A DNA stretch of 64,000 nucleotides from Ephydatia muelleri (taxonomy: Eukaryota > Porifera > Demospongiae > Spongillida > Spongillidae): NCBI GenBank assembly GCA_013339895.1, contig JABACO010000019.1:6468768-6532767 (forward strand). The letters run 5' to 3'. Below, one piece after another: positions 36,583 through 49,488 of the stretch. How positions within the stretch are numbered: the first letter of the stretch is position 1; each line of letters begins with the position of its first letter. The notes below the pieces were generated by a model that saw only the letters and a program-made list of their open reading frames with translations, had not been told where the DNA came from and did no database searches. Made by a program: the position numbers and the translations under genes.

Positions 36583-39500
36583 ATCCAGGATGCTTGCACT
36601 TACATTGGTTAGTTTTGTGTTTGTTTTGTGTGTTATTTCAACTTTCTTTTTTTTCTATTTTACAGTAATTTTTTTTATGCGTACCAAATGTAGATTGCGG
36701 CATAGAACATTTGGTCTGTATGTGTGTGTGTGTGTGGGTGTGTGTGCACAGTATTCCTTTTAATTTTTTTTCTCCACACTGGGGATAAAGAATGGATTCC
36801 AAGACTTTCAGGTGGCTTTGTCTCAGGCTATGTGGTGGTATTTATAAACTCAATCACACTACTACTCCTGTTACTATTGACACTGAAGTTTATAAACCCA
36901 CTCCTATCAGCCGAACGATCAAGACTGAAAACAAAGCTTGACCTAACAGTGATCTCACTGCACCCTTATTTCAAGCGGATGTTGTTGCCAGTTCTGCGGT
37001 AGCAGCAGTGTGCCCCCTGGCAGTCGACATCTATGGTACTTGAAGTAACAAGGTACAAGAGACTTTTATCTAGCCATCACAACAGCAGGCACAGCACTCT
37101 CCAGCATATGTGGTCGCCTCAAACCCACATCAGAGAGGTCAAATGCCAGGGCCCTGTAAGCAAGGCTGAGCAGCCAGCTAATGACTGTGTGAAAAGACAT
37201 TTGTTGATGTTGTGGTTGTATGGCTTTTTTGCATCAGTACTTATTTATCATGTTAATTGGACATTGTGTATTTATTCTTGTACATTATTATGATCTCTGC
37301 TTTATATTCCCTAGCACAGTTGGGACTGAATAACATTGCATATGTAATACAACTTCAATTTATGCACGAATCCCTTTTTAATACATAAAAAGCTTTAATC
37401 TTGTGGATGCATGATATCTTTATTGTCCAGATTGAATTAGCGCACACACAAGAAATTACATTATGACATAAAATTAATATTGTATGACTTCTTAATTGCA
37501 GTGTTATACATACCGGGTGTCCACGAAAGAACGCAATGCTTTGGAACGGGAATAACATTTGATAGATTGCGTTCTTTCGTGGACACCCGGTATAACTCTA
37601 ACACTCAACTATATTTCCTTAGGACCAAATATACATTTAATGCTGACAAGTGCCATTTGATGTACATGAACAATAAATAACAATCAAACATACGTAATTT
37701 TAAAATCTTCCAGCTTGAACATTATAATAACTGGTTATAACAATTAATATGTACATGTAACCTTATTGATATCTGAAATGACATTACTGCAAAATTGTTA
37801 CAATCAAACTAACAAACGTTTAAACGATCAATTCATCACTAATGAACAATACACCAAAAATATATTATTTTCTATGACCTGTACCTTTCTTGCCCTCTGC
37901 AGCAGAGGAATAGTGGTGTTTGATTCTTAGTGCTTCTCGTCTATTAAAAAAATAGTGAGAGTGCAAATTGGGAGCCTTTAGATCAATAAAATGTAAACAT
38001 ACTTTTCAATATATTTAAATGAATTTCTTAGCCTACTGTATGCTGTAATGACTTTCAGGCTCGCATCAGCTGAGGTACGCTCTCATGCACATTTCAAATT
38101 TACCTGTTGCATGGTATAACTGTGAGGCTGGTTCAATTGCACTGTATCTAATCAACGAACAATGGGCGCTCGACTGCGAAAGCACTTGCGCACCAAAGAC
38201 TAGCCGTGCAGAATACGCAGGAAATGAACAGTCGCCCACTGATAAGAAGTGCTGCCAACTGGTCATCCTCTCAGGCATGCAGTAATTAAAGCATGGGAAA
38301 ATGTTTTTACATGTTCATGAAAATATACAATACCCAAAAAATAGCAGTGGCAAAAGCAATGCGGCTATGTGAAATACTACTACATAGTGCAGTTAATAAG
38401 GTGCTAAGTTGATGTATTGTCGCACGAAACTGCTGAAACAAAGCAAGTAAGAATAAATATGGTACATTTCTTAGGGTCATAACCAAAGCATTCATCACTA
38501 GCCAAGGCTCAAAAATTGTATTGCTGAAATATTCGAAATGTAGTCATTTGCACATGTCTACATGTGATTAGCCTATATTTAGAACACATACAGCAGAGCT
38601 GAGATTGATTGCTTGTGCTTGCCTAAATAAAATCACAATCCCAGCTCTGCTGTATGTATGTGTTCTAAATATAGGCCAATCACATGCACAGTTAAGCGAT
38701 CAGGATTGGACAATGAATGGCACATCCTAGAATGATAACTAAAAGGTGAACCTATAACCAATTACTTACCTAGTTCTATGAATGGGATTTCAATATATTG
38801 CAAGGATACATGAGCAGTATATGTATGTCTATTGTAGTGCCAATTATGTGTTAAATACGAAACTGATATCATTCTTACAAAACATCAGAAATGAGATGCA
38901 CCTACATGTACATGTCATTATATTTGTACAGATCTTTGGATTGTTGCAGCGAAAAGGGACCTAACTGATGTTTTTTTTTCTTTCAAGATTGCAATTTTTT
39001 AATAATCTAGAAGTTTAAAATGTCCTCAGCAATTGTTACACACTGAGAATTTGACTTATACTGTCATGGTTTTGTAACAGACTGAAATTTTAATTAACTA
39101 CATTTCAATGCAAGCATTATGCTTTTAGTGCTGGAAATTGCATTAGGTCCCTTTTGTGGCAATGATCCCATTTTGCAGGAATAACTAACTTTTGCATCAA
39201 GTGTCGTGCAGGTATGAGGCCAGGTAGTGATTCACCTCCATCTTCAAAAATGCGGCATGCCTGCAGTTCAAAAGAAATGTTTATAGTTACACATATATAA
39301 TTGCACAGTGATATGTGAAACAACTATACTGTTTTCACATAAAATAATGTATTACGTACTACATACACACATGCATGGCACTGGGACAATACAGCCCCTG
39401 ATAGCTTTCAGGAAATATACTATTGCTGGTACCAGGTATAAATTAAATCAAATATTTTACATCGGTTAAAGTACATCATCTGCAGACTATAAAACCTTCA

Positions 39501-41778
39501 AAAGAGATATGGGAGTGTATTGAAATTTTCAATCAAATTATTCATGATGGAAAAACAACCTCAATAATCAAGCACATATTTCACTATTAAACTTATTGGA
39601 AGACAGAGGTATGAAACTGTGCATGATTTTCTTAATTGCTTACCTATTCTAATTATAATGATATTTATTAAAACTAGTTATGACTATTTTTGGATCTTTA
39701 ATATATGGGTGTTTGCTTTTAAAATTACGAGAAACCCTATAAAAGTTACTTTAGGACAACTCAACAAAACAACTTTAAATTCACTATGCTAAAAAATTGC
39801 AACAACATCAGCTATGATGGCAAGGTATTAAATTACCATTGTTGTGGTGAAAAGATGCACTTCTAGTTCAAAATAATACTTGGTACCAACTATAAATGCC
39901 GTGGCACCTATAAACAAAATCTTACCTGCCACCAGTTTGGATCATCTTGATTGCTGATTTCTAAAATATCACCTCTTTGAAAACTAAGACCTAACGGCTT
40001 ACAAGGCAATTCATCGTCCAAAGCTGCTTCATAGTTGAAGTGAGCTCTTACATATTTCTAAGAAGAAATCCAAAACACCAGTTCCATGCAAATTATGACA
40101 ATCTAGCTTCAACAAAAAACTAAGCATTACCGCATCACTTGTCACTTCTGCAGTATCATCATGTACAGGAATTATTGTTAGTGCCAAGGACTCTCCAGGC
40201 TGACAAGCCTATATAAGATTATAATGATACAGACTGCAGACACACACATAATATAAACACATTTACCAGCAATTTCATAATATCAGTAGTAGTCTTGTGC
40301 ACTAGAGAAATACCATTAATCTCAAGCAGCTCATCACCTTCAACTAGGCTTTCTAAATAAAGAGAAATCAATTAGAGCCAACAACTATTTAATACATTTG
40401 CTGCTTGTGTACATGTATCTGTCTCATTTACAGATGATGGGCTACATGTGTACATGTATATGCAATTTGTACATACTACTTGTAGCAATGCATTTAATTT
40501 AATACATTTGTTCTCAATTAACCATGCTGTTATAAATACGTCAGTATAGACAATATCAATATACTTACCAATTCGATCTCCATCAAGCAACTGTCCAATG
40601 TAGACAGTATTTTCTAGCTTATATACAGATATTCCCTAATAAAACAGGTAACATCAGATTAAATGCATCTTTTAAATGCACTTTGCATATTGCTGTGTGC
40701 TAAATACGAGATAAATGCAGGTTTTACATTTTAGCATCTCTTACTAGCGGCTTGTTCATTCGCAGTACAAAAATAATCACAGCATTTTCTTTTCTCCCAC
40801 TCGGCACATCTCTTGGAAGAGGCGCATCAACATTTTGAACAGCTAGGTTCATTATGTTACAGTCCGAATTTGAATGAACAATGTCAACTGGATCCTGAGC
40901 AGATCGTGGAAAGTGTGCACCGGGAATATAAAAGTCTTTGGTAGAAACTTTGTCATGGCAGAAAAGAACAGCCTGCATGGAATACAACATAAAGAGAAAA
41001 TGATTACTAAAACACACTACTACCAGTTCATTCAATTGCACTTTATCCCTCTCATCAACACCATCCAAAGGGTCTGTCTATCTAAATGTTCCGAATAGTG
41101 TACATTCAAGTTTGCTTTCCCACTCTCTTCCATTTATTCACAGCTATCTGATTCTTTACCTGATTTGTACATATATAAATACATAAGTACATTGCAATCA
41201 AGTCCAAGTCATCAGTGGGAAATGCTTGTGTGATGATGCATGTACATGTGTGTGTGCACACAGATGGTGCTCTGTGTGTATGTACACTGCACATGCATGT
41301 GACTGACACCCCTACATGTTATTTGTAATGTACGCAACTATACGTTGTTGAAACATATTATACAACAAATGAAACACATGAATATACACACACAATTATG
41401 TCAACATGTTATACCATAGCTGCAGAAAAATAAGAACAGCGCCATAAAATGAATGCTAATCCACAAAAAGTACTTGTAAAGATAGGTAAATGGTATGTGC
41501 CATCCTGCCCGTTCAAATGGAGAAAAAAAGTACAACCACGCAGCAGCGCATGTACATGTATCTCAATACCGAAGTAATAATCTGTGGTATTGCTGATGAG
41601 GGAAGCTTACAATTACATCCAGGCAACCTTATTATCGACAAGGTGAAAACCACCCATTGTGTCTGCATTTTGTTAAAGTTGTGACAAGAACTTAAAGGGG
41701 TGGGGGGGGGGAGGTAGAAATTATACAAATATGGCAAACCTATCTTCCCTCTCTACCCTTGTCTCTTGCTCCTGTCTC

Positions 41779-41855
<77 letters not shown>

Positions 41856-44800
41856 AGATTTAAGAGAGTTGCAAATTTTTCACAGTTCATAAAAAGTATA
41901 TGAGATTTAACAAGACTTTGTACAATTTATCTACAAAAAGATATGTCCCTAAGACCAACAAACTGGAGTGTACTGCACAACATCAGAAATGCTTCTATTC
42001 AAATACTGAATTGAATTGGGAAGCATCATCAAGTCAACACAGTACTATGAGTGGAAAGTGTGTAAAAACACTGTTCTGAAAATTATTCACAATGTTATTA
42101 TAGAAGTTGTTATTAGACTCATACAATATAAATTACACACCTGAACATGAGCATTTCTCAGTAAAGCTCGCAGTTCATTGATCAAAGCATCACTTTGATC
42201 AGCACTGTACAACAAATGGCATCGTACCTGAAATTCAATATTATAATTTAGGGCATAGAGAGAGTTATAAACTTACAGCTTGTAATACTGGAATGATGCG
42301 CTTCAATACGGGTAAGGATTTATCTGATACAATTTCCAACATCATGTCATGAAACTACGCCATAAATTAAAAAGAGAATCATAATACATTGAAGTAAATA
42401 ACAGATCAAATATAGGTGCAGGTACAAGCAAAATGTGCACATACCATACACAATTCTTGTGAGGGCTGTTCGAACTTAATTAATTCGTAATGCTACAATT
42501 GTATACTAAAAGCTAAAATACACTTAAGTGTACCCTATGAATAATTTGACCAATAAAAATAACATTAAAAATTGACCAATTGTACTTTATAGTTTAAAGC
42601 AAAGTACAGTGTACCAATATGATAAAATCTTCCTTTCTTGAATAAAAATAATAATGATTATTCAAGATATGCATGTATCCACTGACACATGGAAGGTACC
42701 TACATCATAATGTTAATATGATCAAAAATGTTGTTTTCAAAAGGTTTTAACCCGAAATGCACATTGCATTACTACAGCATGACTTATACCGGCATTGGAG
42801 GAAGACTGTGCAGCTTCATTGCAGTAATTTGTTTACCTCCTTGGCTTTTTTGAAGTTGGAGCTTTTTAACATTTCTTCTAACAACTTAAACTCATCTTCT
42901 TCATCATGAGTACCGACTGTCTCATTGAGCTTCCTTAGAGATGTGATGAGATCTTCAATACCTTTTTAAAAGTAAGCATTTTATGTGTGCAAATTACTTT
43001 GATTCATGTATTGAACAGCACATATTTGTACAGGTGTACAAACAGTAATGATAGCCTACAAAACATACTTCGCATAAATTTTGAACACATGTTTTTCAAG
43101 TTTTCCGATTTTTTACTTTCTCATACTGAGCATTTTATTATACAAAGCCATTCTTACGCAGTTACAATTGCATATTCCATTCTAGCACAACTGAGCACTG
43201 AATTTATAATTAGCTATACATTTCTATGGCAACCAGCAACTTCTCTCTCTTGTCCTGAATAACGTTTACGTGGGCCAATAATTGTCCTTCAGGACAAGAA
43301 TGAGAAGTTGCTGTTCGCCATAGAAATGTATAGCTGATTATAATTTCAGTGCTCAGTTGTACTAGAATGGAATATGCAATTGTAATTGTGTAAGAATGGC
43401 TTTGCAGAATAAAATGCTAAGTATCAGAAAATAATTTAAAAAATCAGACAACTTGAAAAATATGTGTTCCAAATTCTTGACAAGTCTTGCCAAGATTAAT
43501 TTTGTAGGGTATACCTCTGTTATGCATTGGAGAAGCTGACGAGCTTCGAGCCTGAGGAGACACACTATCTCTGAATTCATTTCCATGTTTCAATGGAATG
43601 GAATGATGCTGGGGAAGTAGGAGTACACCATCATCACCAATATCATGAACTGACTCCATGCTTGGGTCATGGTCATCTGGTGCACAGACAGCATTGCTTT
43701 GTTGGTTATCACCTTCCGGTTTGACTTCACAGCATTTGGAAAAATCTGGTGAAGCTGTTGAATGCATTTCAGAAGATGAATGATCAACTACTGCATTTAG
43801 TGATGAATTCTTTCTCACTATTTCCATTATACCATCTAATAAAGGGGTGTCTGCTCTTGCTATCATGGGTCCATTAACTGCATCCATATTTCCAAGATAG
43901 CTGTCTGTACTACCAAACACTGATAGATTGGACAGATTAATTTCAGACAGCTTTTCTGACCCATCTATACTTTTCACTTCACTAGCTACGTTGGATGGTA
44001 CTGATAAGTGATCCGATATGTTGAGACTTGCATTACTTTGTGTCTTTGATGCACAATGCACCATCTTCGGTAGCATACCCTGAGGAAGCGCATCAGACCT
44101 TACTCTAGAAAGATCTAGTGCCTGCTGCTTTGTAGATATATTTTTATTTTCCAAGTTGAGCTTTACTGAAGGAATAGTTAATACAGGTTGGAGACGTTTA
44201 ATACCAATCAGAACCTTTCCTTCAGCCGCTGCCTGCACAATGAACATAATCAATATTGGTTAAAAGACAAGCAATTTTTGTGTACATGGTATTAATACAT
44301 GAAACAACCTAAATCTTTAACTGCTACTCTTTTCCAATAGAACATACTTTCTTTATTCTCTCAGTAGTTTCCTCGTCTGCAAACACAGGAACACTATTAA
44401 CTGAAACTATTTCATCTCCAACTTTCAGCAATGAACAAGATGCAGGAGAACCTAGATGGACAATACATGAAACTAATGCAATCCAGGCATCAACTTCATC
44501 CATGCCTGTCTACTCTGAACACAAATTGGTTTCAAAGATACATTCTATCAATGTAACAGTTTACCTGGGGCAATGGATTCAACTTGCGAATGCATGCCTG
44601 ACCCCCTAGGAACAAGAGTGATGCCTAGATGCTTGTCACTTGGGGCAAGAAAGATTTCTATATCCATTGAAATTGAATTAGTCGCATATTCTTGTCCTTC
44701 GTGAATCATCATAGACTTAGAATTTACATTTGATAGGAATAGATCCAGACCAGAAGTGGAATTTTGGTCTGTATTGTTAATATTTTGCATTTCGTCTGAT

Positions 44801-47800
44801 GTTAATGATATGAAAGAGTCAAGACTAGACTGCTTGTAACAATGCTTTGGAAGGCTTATTTGAGCAACTGGATCACCAATTGCCAGCTCAGAATTCACTG
44901 TATTTGTTGTACACAGCAAATCACCTAGCAATATATCTCCAGATAGTGATAGAGTACTGCTTTCACTACAGTTGTCTGGTAGATTGAAATGCCCAGATGG
45001 CTGACTTGTGAGATCTGATGTCTTGCTTGTCTCAAGTATGGTAATATACTTATCATCAGTCACAGGTACAGAACTAGGGGATGGTGTGGTTAACTTTCTG
45101 TAAGGGTTGTCAACAGAACCCTCCACTTCTGGTGAACAGAGCTCTTTCTCAAGAAATGGACTATCCACAAAAACACCAGTGCTAGCAGTGGATTTTTGAT
45201 CAGCAGTGTTTAGGTTTTGGTTTTGTCCTTTCTTAACTTTAATTAACACAGTTGTCTTGTGCTGATGCTTTTCTTTTGGTGTTGAAGTCTCGGAACACTG
45301 TGTTGTAAGCAATCCTGGCTCAGAGCACAATACTTTTGGTGACGCTAAATCAGACCACAGAGCTTTTGGTGACACAGACTCAGAACTTAGTGTTTTCTGT
45401 GATACTGTCTCAGAACACAATGTTTCTTGTGCTGCTGTCTCAGTACACAATGTTTTTGGTGATGGGGACACAAAGCGCAGTGTTTTTGGCGATGCAAACT
45501 TGGAACACAATTGTTTAGGAGACTCAGAATGTAGTGTTTTTGGAGCTGTAGTCTCACACAGTGTTTTTAGCGTTGCAGGCTCAGAACACAGTACTTTTGG
45601 TGCTGTAATTGCAGAACACAGTGGCTTATTATCTGCAGCTTCAGAACACAATAATGAACCACTTGGGCATTGTAGAGTAACCTCTTCTTTGATGTTGAAA
45701 CCTTTACAAGTCTGGAAACATTGGGAGAAGAATACTGAATGATTAAAATCCACTGGTTTTGGCAACTTTATGCAAAGTTTAAGTTATGATGTGTAAATAA
45801 AAGTATATTAGCCTTCAGTTTGAACATTGTATTAAAATGTTTAACTACACTTTTTTAACAGGGCAGATACTTTGGCCAAAAATATTGATATTTTGGTAGT
45901 TGACAAAAAGAGAACACAATGAAGTCAAATTACGCAAATTGACTTACAAATGGTGCAATACGAATTCATAGTTTGTACAACTATCAACAATAAGTTTCTA
46001 ATGGTGCACAATCAATATGTGGAATATTCAACGAGATTTTGACCCTTATGTATAGCATCCAATCCACATTGCTATATCTCTGAACAGTAAACTCTATGGA
46101 CTTCTATTTTCAACGCTTTATACCACACCTTTCTCTGTGTGAAATTATATTTCGGTGTAGACCTTGCACAACCACAGTGCCGACATTATGAAGTCCATTA
46201 TCCCATGGGGTTTAAAACCACCACATTTTCAGGTAGGAGCATTCCAATGGCTTCAAATTCTGTGCTAACGTAGAGGGATCTTGTAGTTATTGATTGTTCT
46301 GTTCATTATTTATTTCCTTTGCCGTTATGGAGTTACTGCTGTGCAAAGTTCATGCACATTTTCCCTGTCGTTTCACACCAATAATTTTGTCAAACTACTT
46401 CCAATTCAATGTATGGAGGAAATCATTAGCACGAATCGAGTGGGATTACTTTGCACAGCTGTATCTCTGTAATGGATAAAGTAAAAATTAATGAACAGAA
46501 GATATCAATTATCAATAACTACAGGACCCTCTATGTACACACCGAATTTGAAGTGATTTGAACACTTCTACCTGAAGATGTGGCGGTATTAAACTCCAGG
46601 GGTATCGGACCTTGTAACATCAGCACCATGCTTGTGCATGACACCAAACTACATTTACATATAGAGCAGTAGTGTGATATAAAGCTTAGAAAATAAGATA
46701 TTGATAGCTTAAACCATGCGAATGATATAGCGATTTGAATTGGAAGCTAAATTGTATATAATTTTACAAGGGGCAAAATCTCGTGGAACATTCCATGTTG
46801 TCAATAACAAAGTGCATAATCTCAAAAGTATATAATCATCAATAGATACAATACAGCCTACAATATACCTGTGGCTGTGCTTCAAAATTCACTTCATCAG
46901 TGGCTGACTGGATGACAGGACCCGTATACCAAGAAAAAGACTTGACTGATTTTCCAAGCCAGTATAGAGTAACAGCAACCTGTAATATAACAATGCAACA
47001 ATCCAGAAAACATAATGTGAATACAGTTACAAAATCAGTGCTCAAAATAAAATAGTATGATGCATTGACAAGAGCTTTCTACTTGGTGTATACAATGATT
47101 AAATTCACTACAAATACTGAGTGTACTTACGTTTCTAAAATGCTTTTGGCTTTCACTTGTGGCCGAGTTGCTGCATAGTAAAGAATGTTTATAAACATTC
47201 ACTCTGTTTATACCAACAATATTCTTCTATGTACTAAATGTGATCATGCCCAGGAGTATAAAGGTGATGGTAATACTGTTGCCACTTGCATGTTTATGTG
47301 ACCATTCCAAGTCTGGTATTTATTTCCAAGAGGATTCAGTAGACAAACACTGGGATATTACATTCGAGTGGAAAGAGGAAATCTACAAAACAATTATGCT
47401 CTTAAGAGTATTTCACTATGTGCGATATTGGAATAAGGACAGCAGCACTGGATTTGTCTCAATAAGAAGAGTCAGTTAAAACTTATTACTGCTTTTTGTA
47501 ATTCAAGTTGCAGGTAGTTGTAAACTATTTGATGATTGCATTGGTTATTACCTTCATTTATCCCTATCTCAAGCTCATTTATCCCTAACTCAAGCTAAAT
47601 ATATTAATCAAATGTGGTGTGCAATGCAGCAATCCTAATTACAACTATATCAGGCAAGCTCAGCTGTCAGTGCGATCATGTCGGAGGTGGTTTAACCTAG
47701 GCCTCTCCTCTCCTCCCATCAATAACATACTATCCTACTGTTTAAGTGCAATTTGATGTACCTTCCTATTAGATCTTCGGGTTTACAAAGTTGAGCACCT

Positions 47801-48495
47801 TTCAAGCCCAATTTCTTGCAGGCTTCTAGAAAGAAAACACAATTTTCCTTCAGGAATAAGAACAAAGATAGTTAAAACCTGTTCATAGCAAATAGGAAAT
47901 AAGAGTAACGTAAACCACTGTATTGTGGTTAATTAAAGTTGGGCATGCGATATTACACGACTATCATGTGCATTCTTTCATTCTCAACTCAACCGCTAAC
48001 GTCGGAAAGCTGCAACAAATTTTGCTACGCGTGTAACCCTGATTCACTTCAACAACCGCTGTTCTATACGAAAGCTTTAACGACAGCATCGGCTGTTTCG
48101 TTAAAGCGCAATCTAGGCTATGTTTTGAGGGTATTGCTTACCAACTGTTACCAACGGTCCAATATGTTCAAATGAGTCACTGTTGGTTTTAGCCTTTCTT
48201 CGTAGTTATTTTAACACGGAGAAAGAATGTCGACAATGTAATATTTGTAAGGATTCACACAGGACGCTGCGTGGTACATGTGTTGTGTTTTTGAAATATA
48301 AGCTTATTATCATTGCGAATGGAAAAAACACTCAACAAAGCATCATTGTTACAAAACTAATATACGGATATCTAATAATCTTATTGTGTTAGATCTTATT
48401 AGCTTTACGCACGGATGTTAATGCACCGCTTACACAGGGATTATATACCTAGCGTATACATGTAATCTCCAGTGGCGGATCCAGGAATTGGTAGC

Positions 48496-48527
<32 letters not shown>

Positions 48528-49452
48528 GTGAGGGTGTGGCAGGGGTGGAGCGAAGCAGGAGGCGGAGCCCCCCGGGGAGGGTGCGGGAGGGGGGCACGCT
48601 CCGGCCCAGCTAGGGGGTCTGGGGAAGCGCTGTAAGCTCCCCTAGCGGGGTATGGGGCTCCGCCCCAGAAGCCAACGCTTTTTGCGTTGAAACCCCCCCA
48701 AAAGTACTGCACCAAAAACGCCAATACTTTAGCTAAATGTAGATGCAGTCATAGTCATACTTGGCCCTGACCGGTTGACAAGTATATCTTCAGTCTCATC
48801 TTTCTCTTTAGGTCGCTTTCGACTCAGAGGCTCCATCAGATCTATCAGTCCAGAATAACTTCAACGTCAAAAAAACCCAGTAATGTTAATTTTGACGGTA
48901 GGAATTTACTACATAGGCCTACCTGCAGTGCTAATAAAAGCTGGCGGTAGATTTGACTTGAAATATTTGTACTTAGTCACTCAACACACCAAGAACAAAT
49001 TCCAGCTGTCGCGGAAGTTATAATATAGAGCACATGTATGCCTGTCCGGTGTGGTAGACTGCATGGCGCCGCACCGGCTGGCCGGCTGGCACGCATCCTG
49101 TGCCTTTGCACGTAAATTTAATCGTTTTCGCACGTACTATTAATCGTGTAAGGCACCGCCCCTTAGCTATGACAAGGGGGGAGGGGGCAAAACCCAGTTG
49201 CCCCCCCCCCCCCCCCCCCCGTATCCGCCACTGATCTCTGCTTAGATCACTCGTTGACCAAGCTACGGATACAGTAGCTAGTATGTATTTCAAGCAGAGC
49301 GTCAAGATAGAAGTCTTTTACGCTCTAGACAAATGATTATAGAGAACCGACTATTAGAGTACCAATAAAACATGAAATAACAATGCACAATCCAAAATAC
49401 CACATACCAGTATACAATACAAGAAGCTCTTAACCCGCTTCATGCAGTATAA

Positions 49453-49488
<36 letters not shown>

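Noticed and set aside
36724..37002. ORF with a hydrophobic stretch (LLLLLLLTLKFINPLL) that might be a membrane protein
   Set aside because: It lies within MAGUK intron 19 on the opposite strand, begins in a TG repeat, has no recognisable homologue and no supporting splice sites.
43082..43470. An additional exon within intron 9 of the MAGUK gene
   Set aside because: The segment is a palindrome, so open frames appear symmetrically on both strands; splicing exon 9 directly to exon 10 already preserves phase and the L27 domain.
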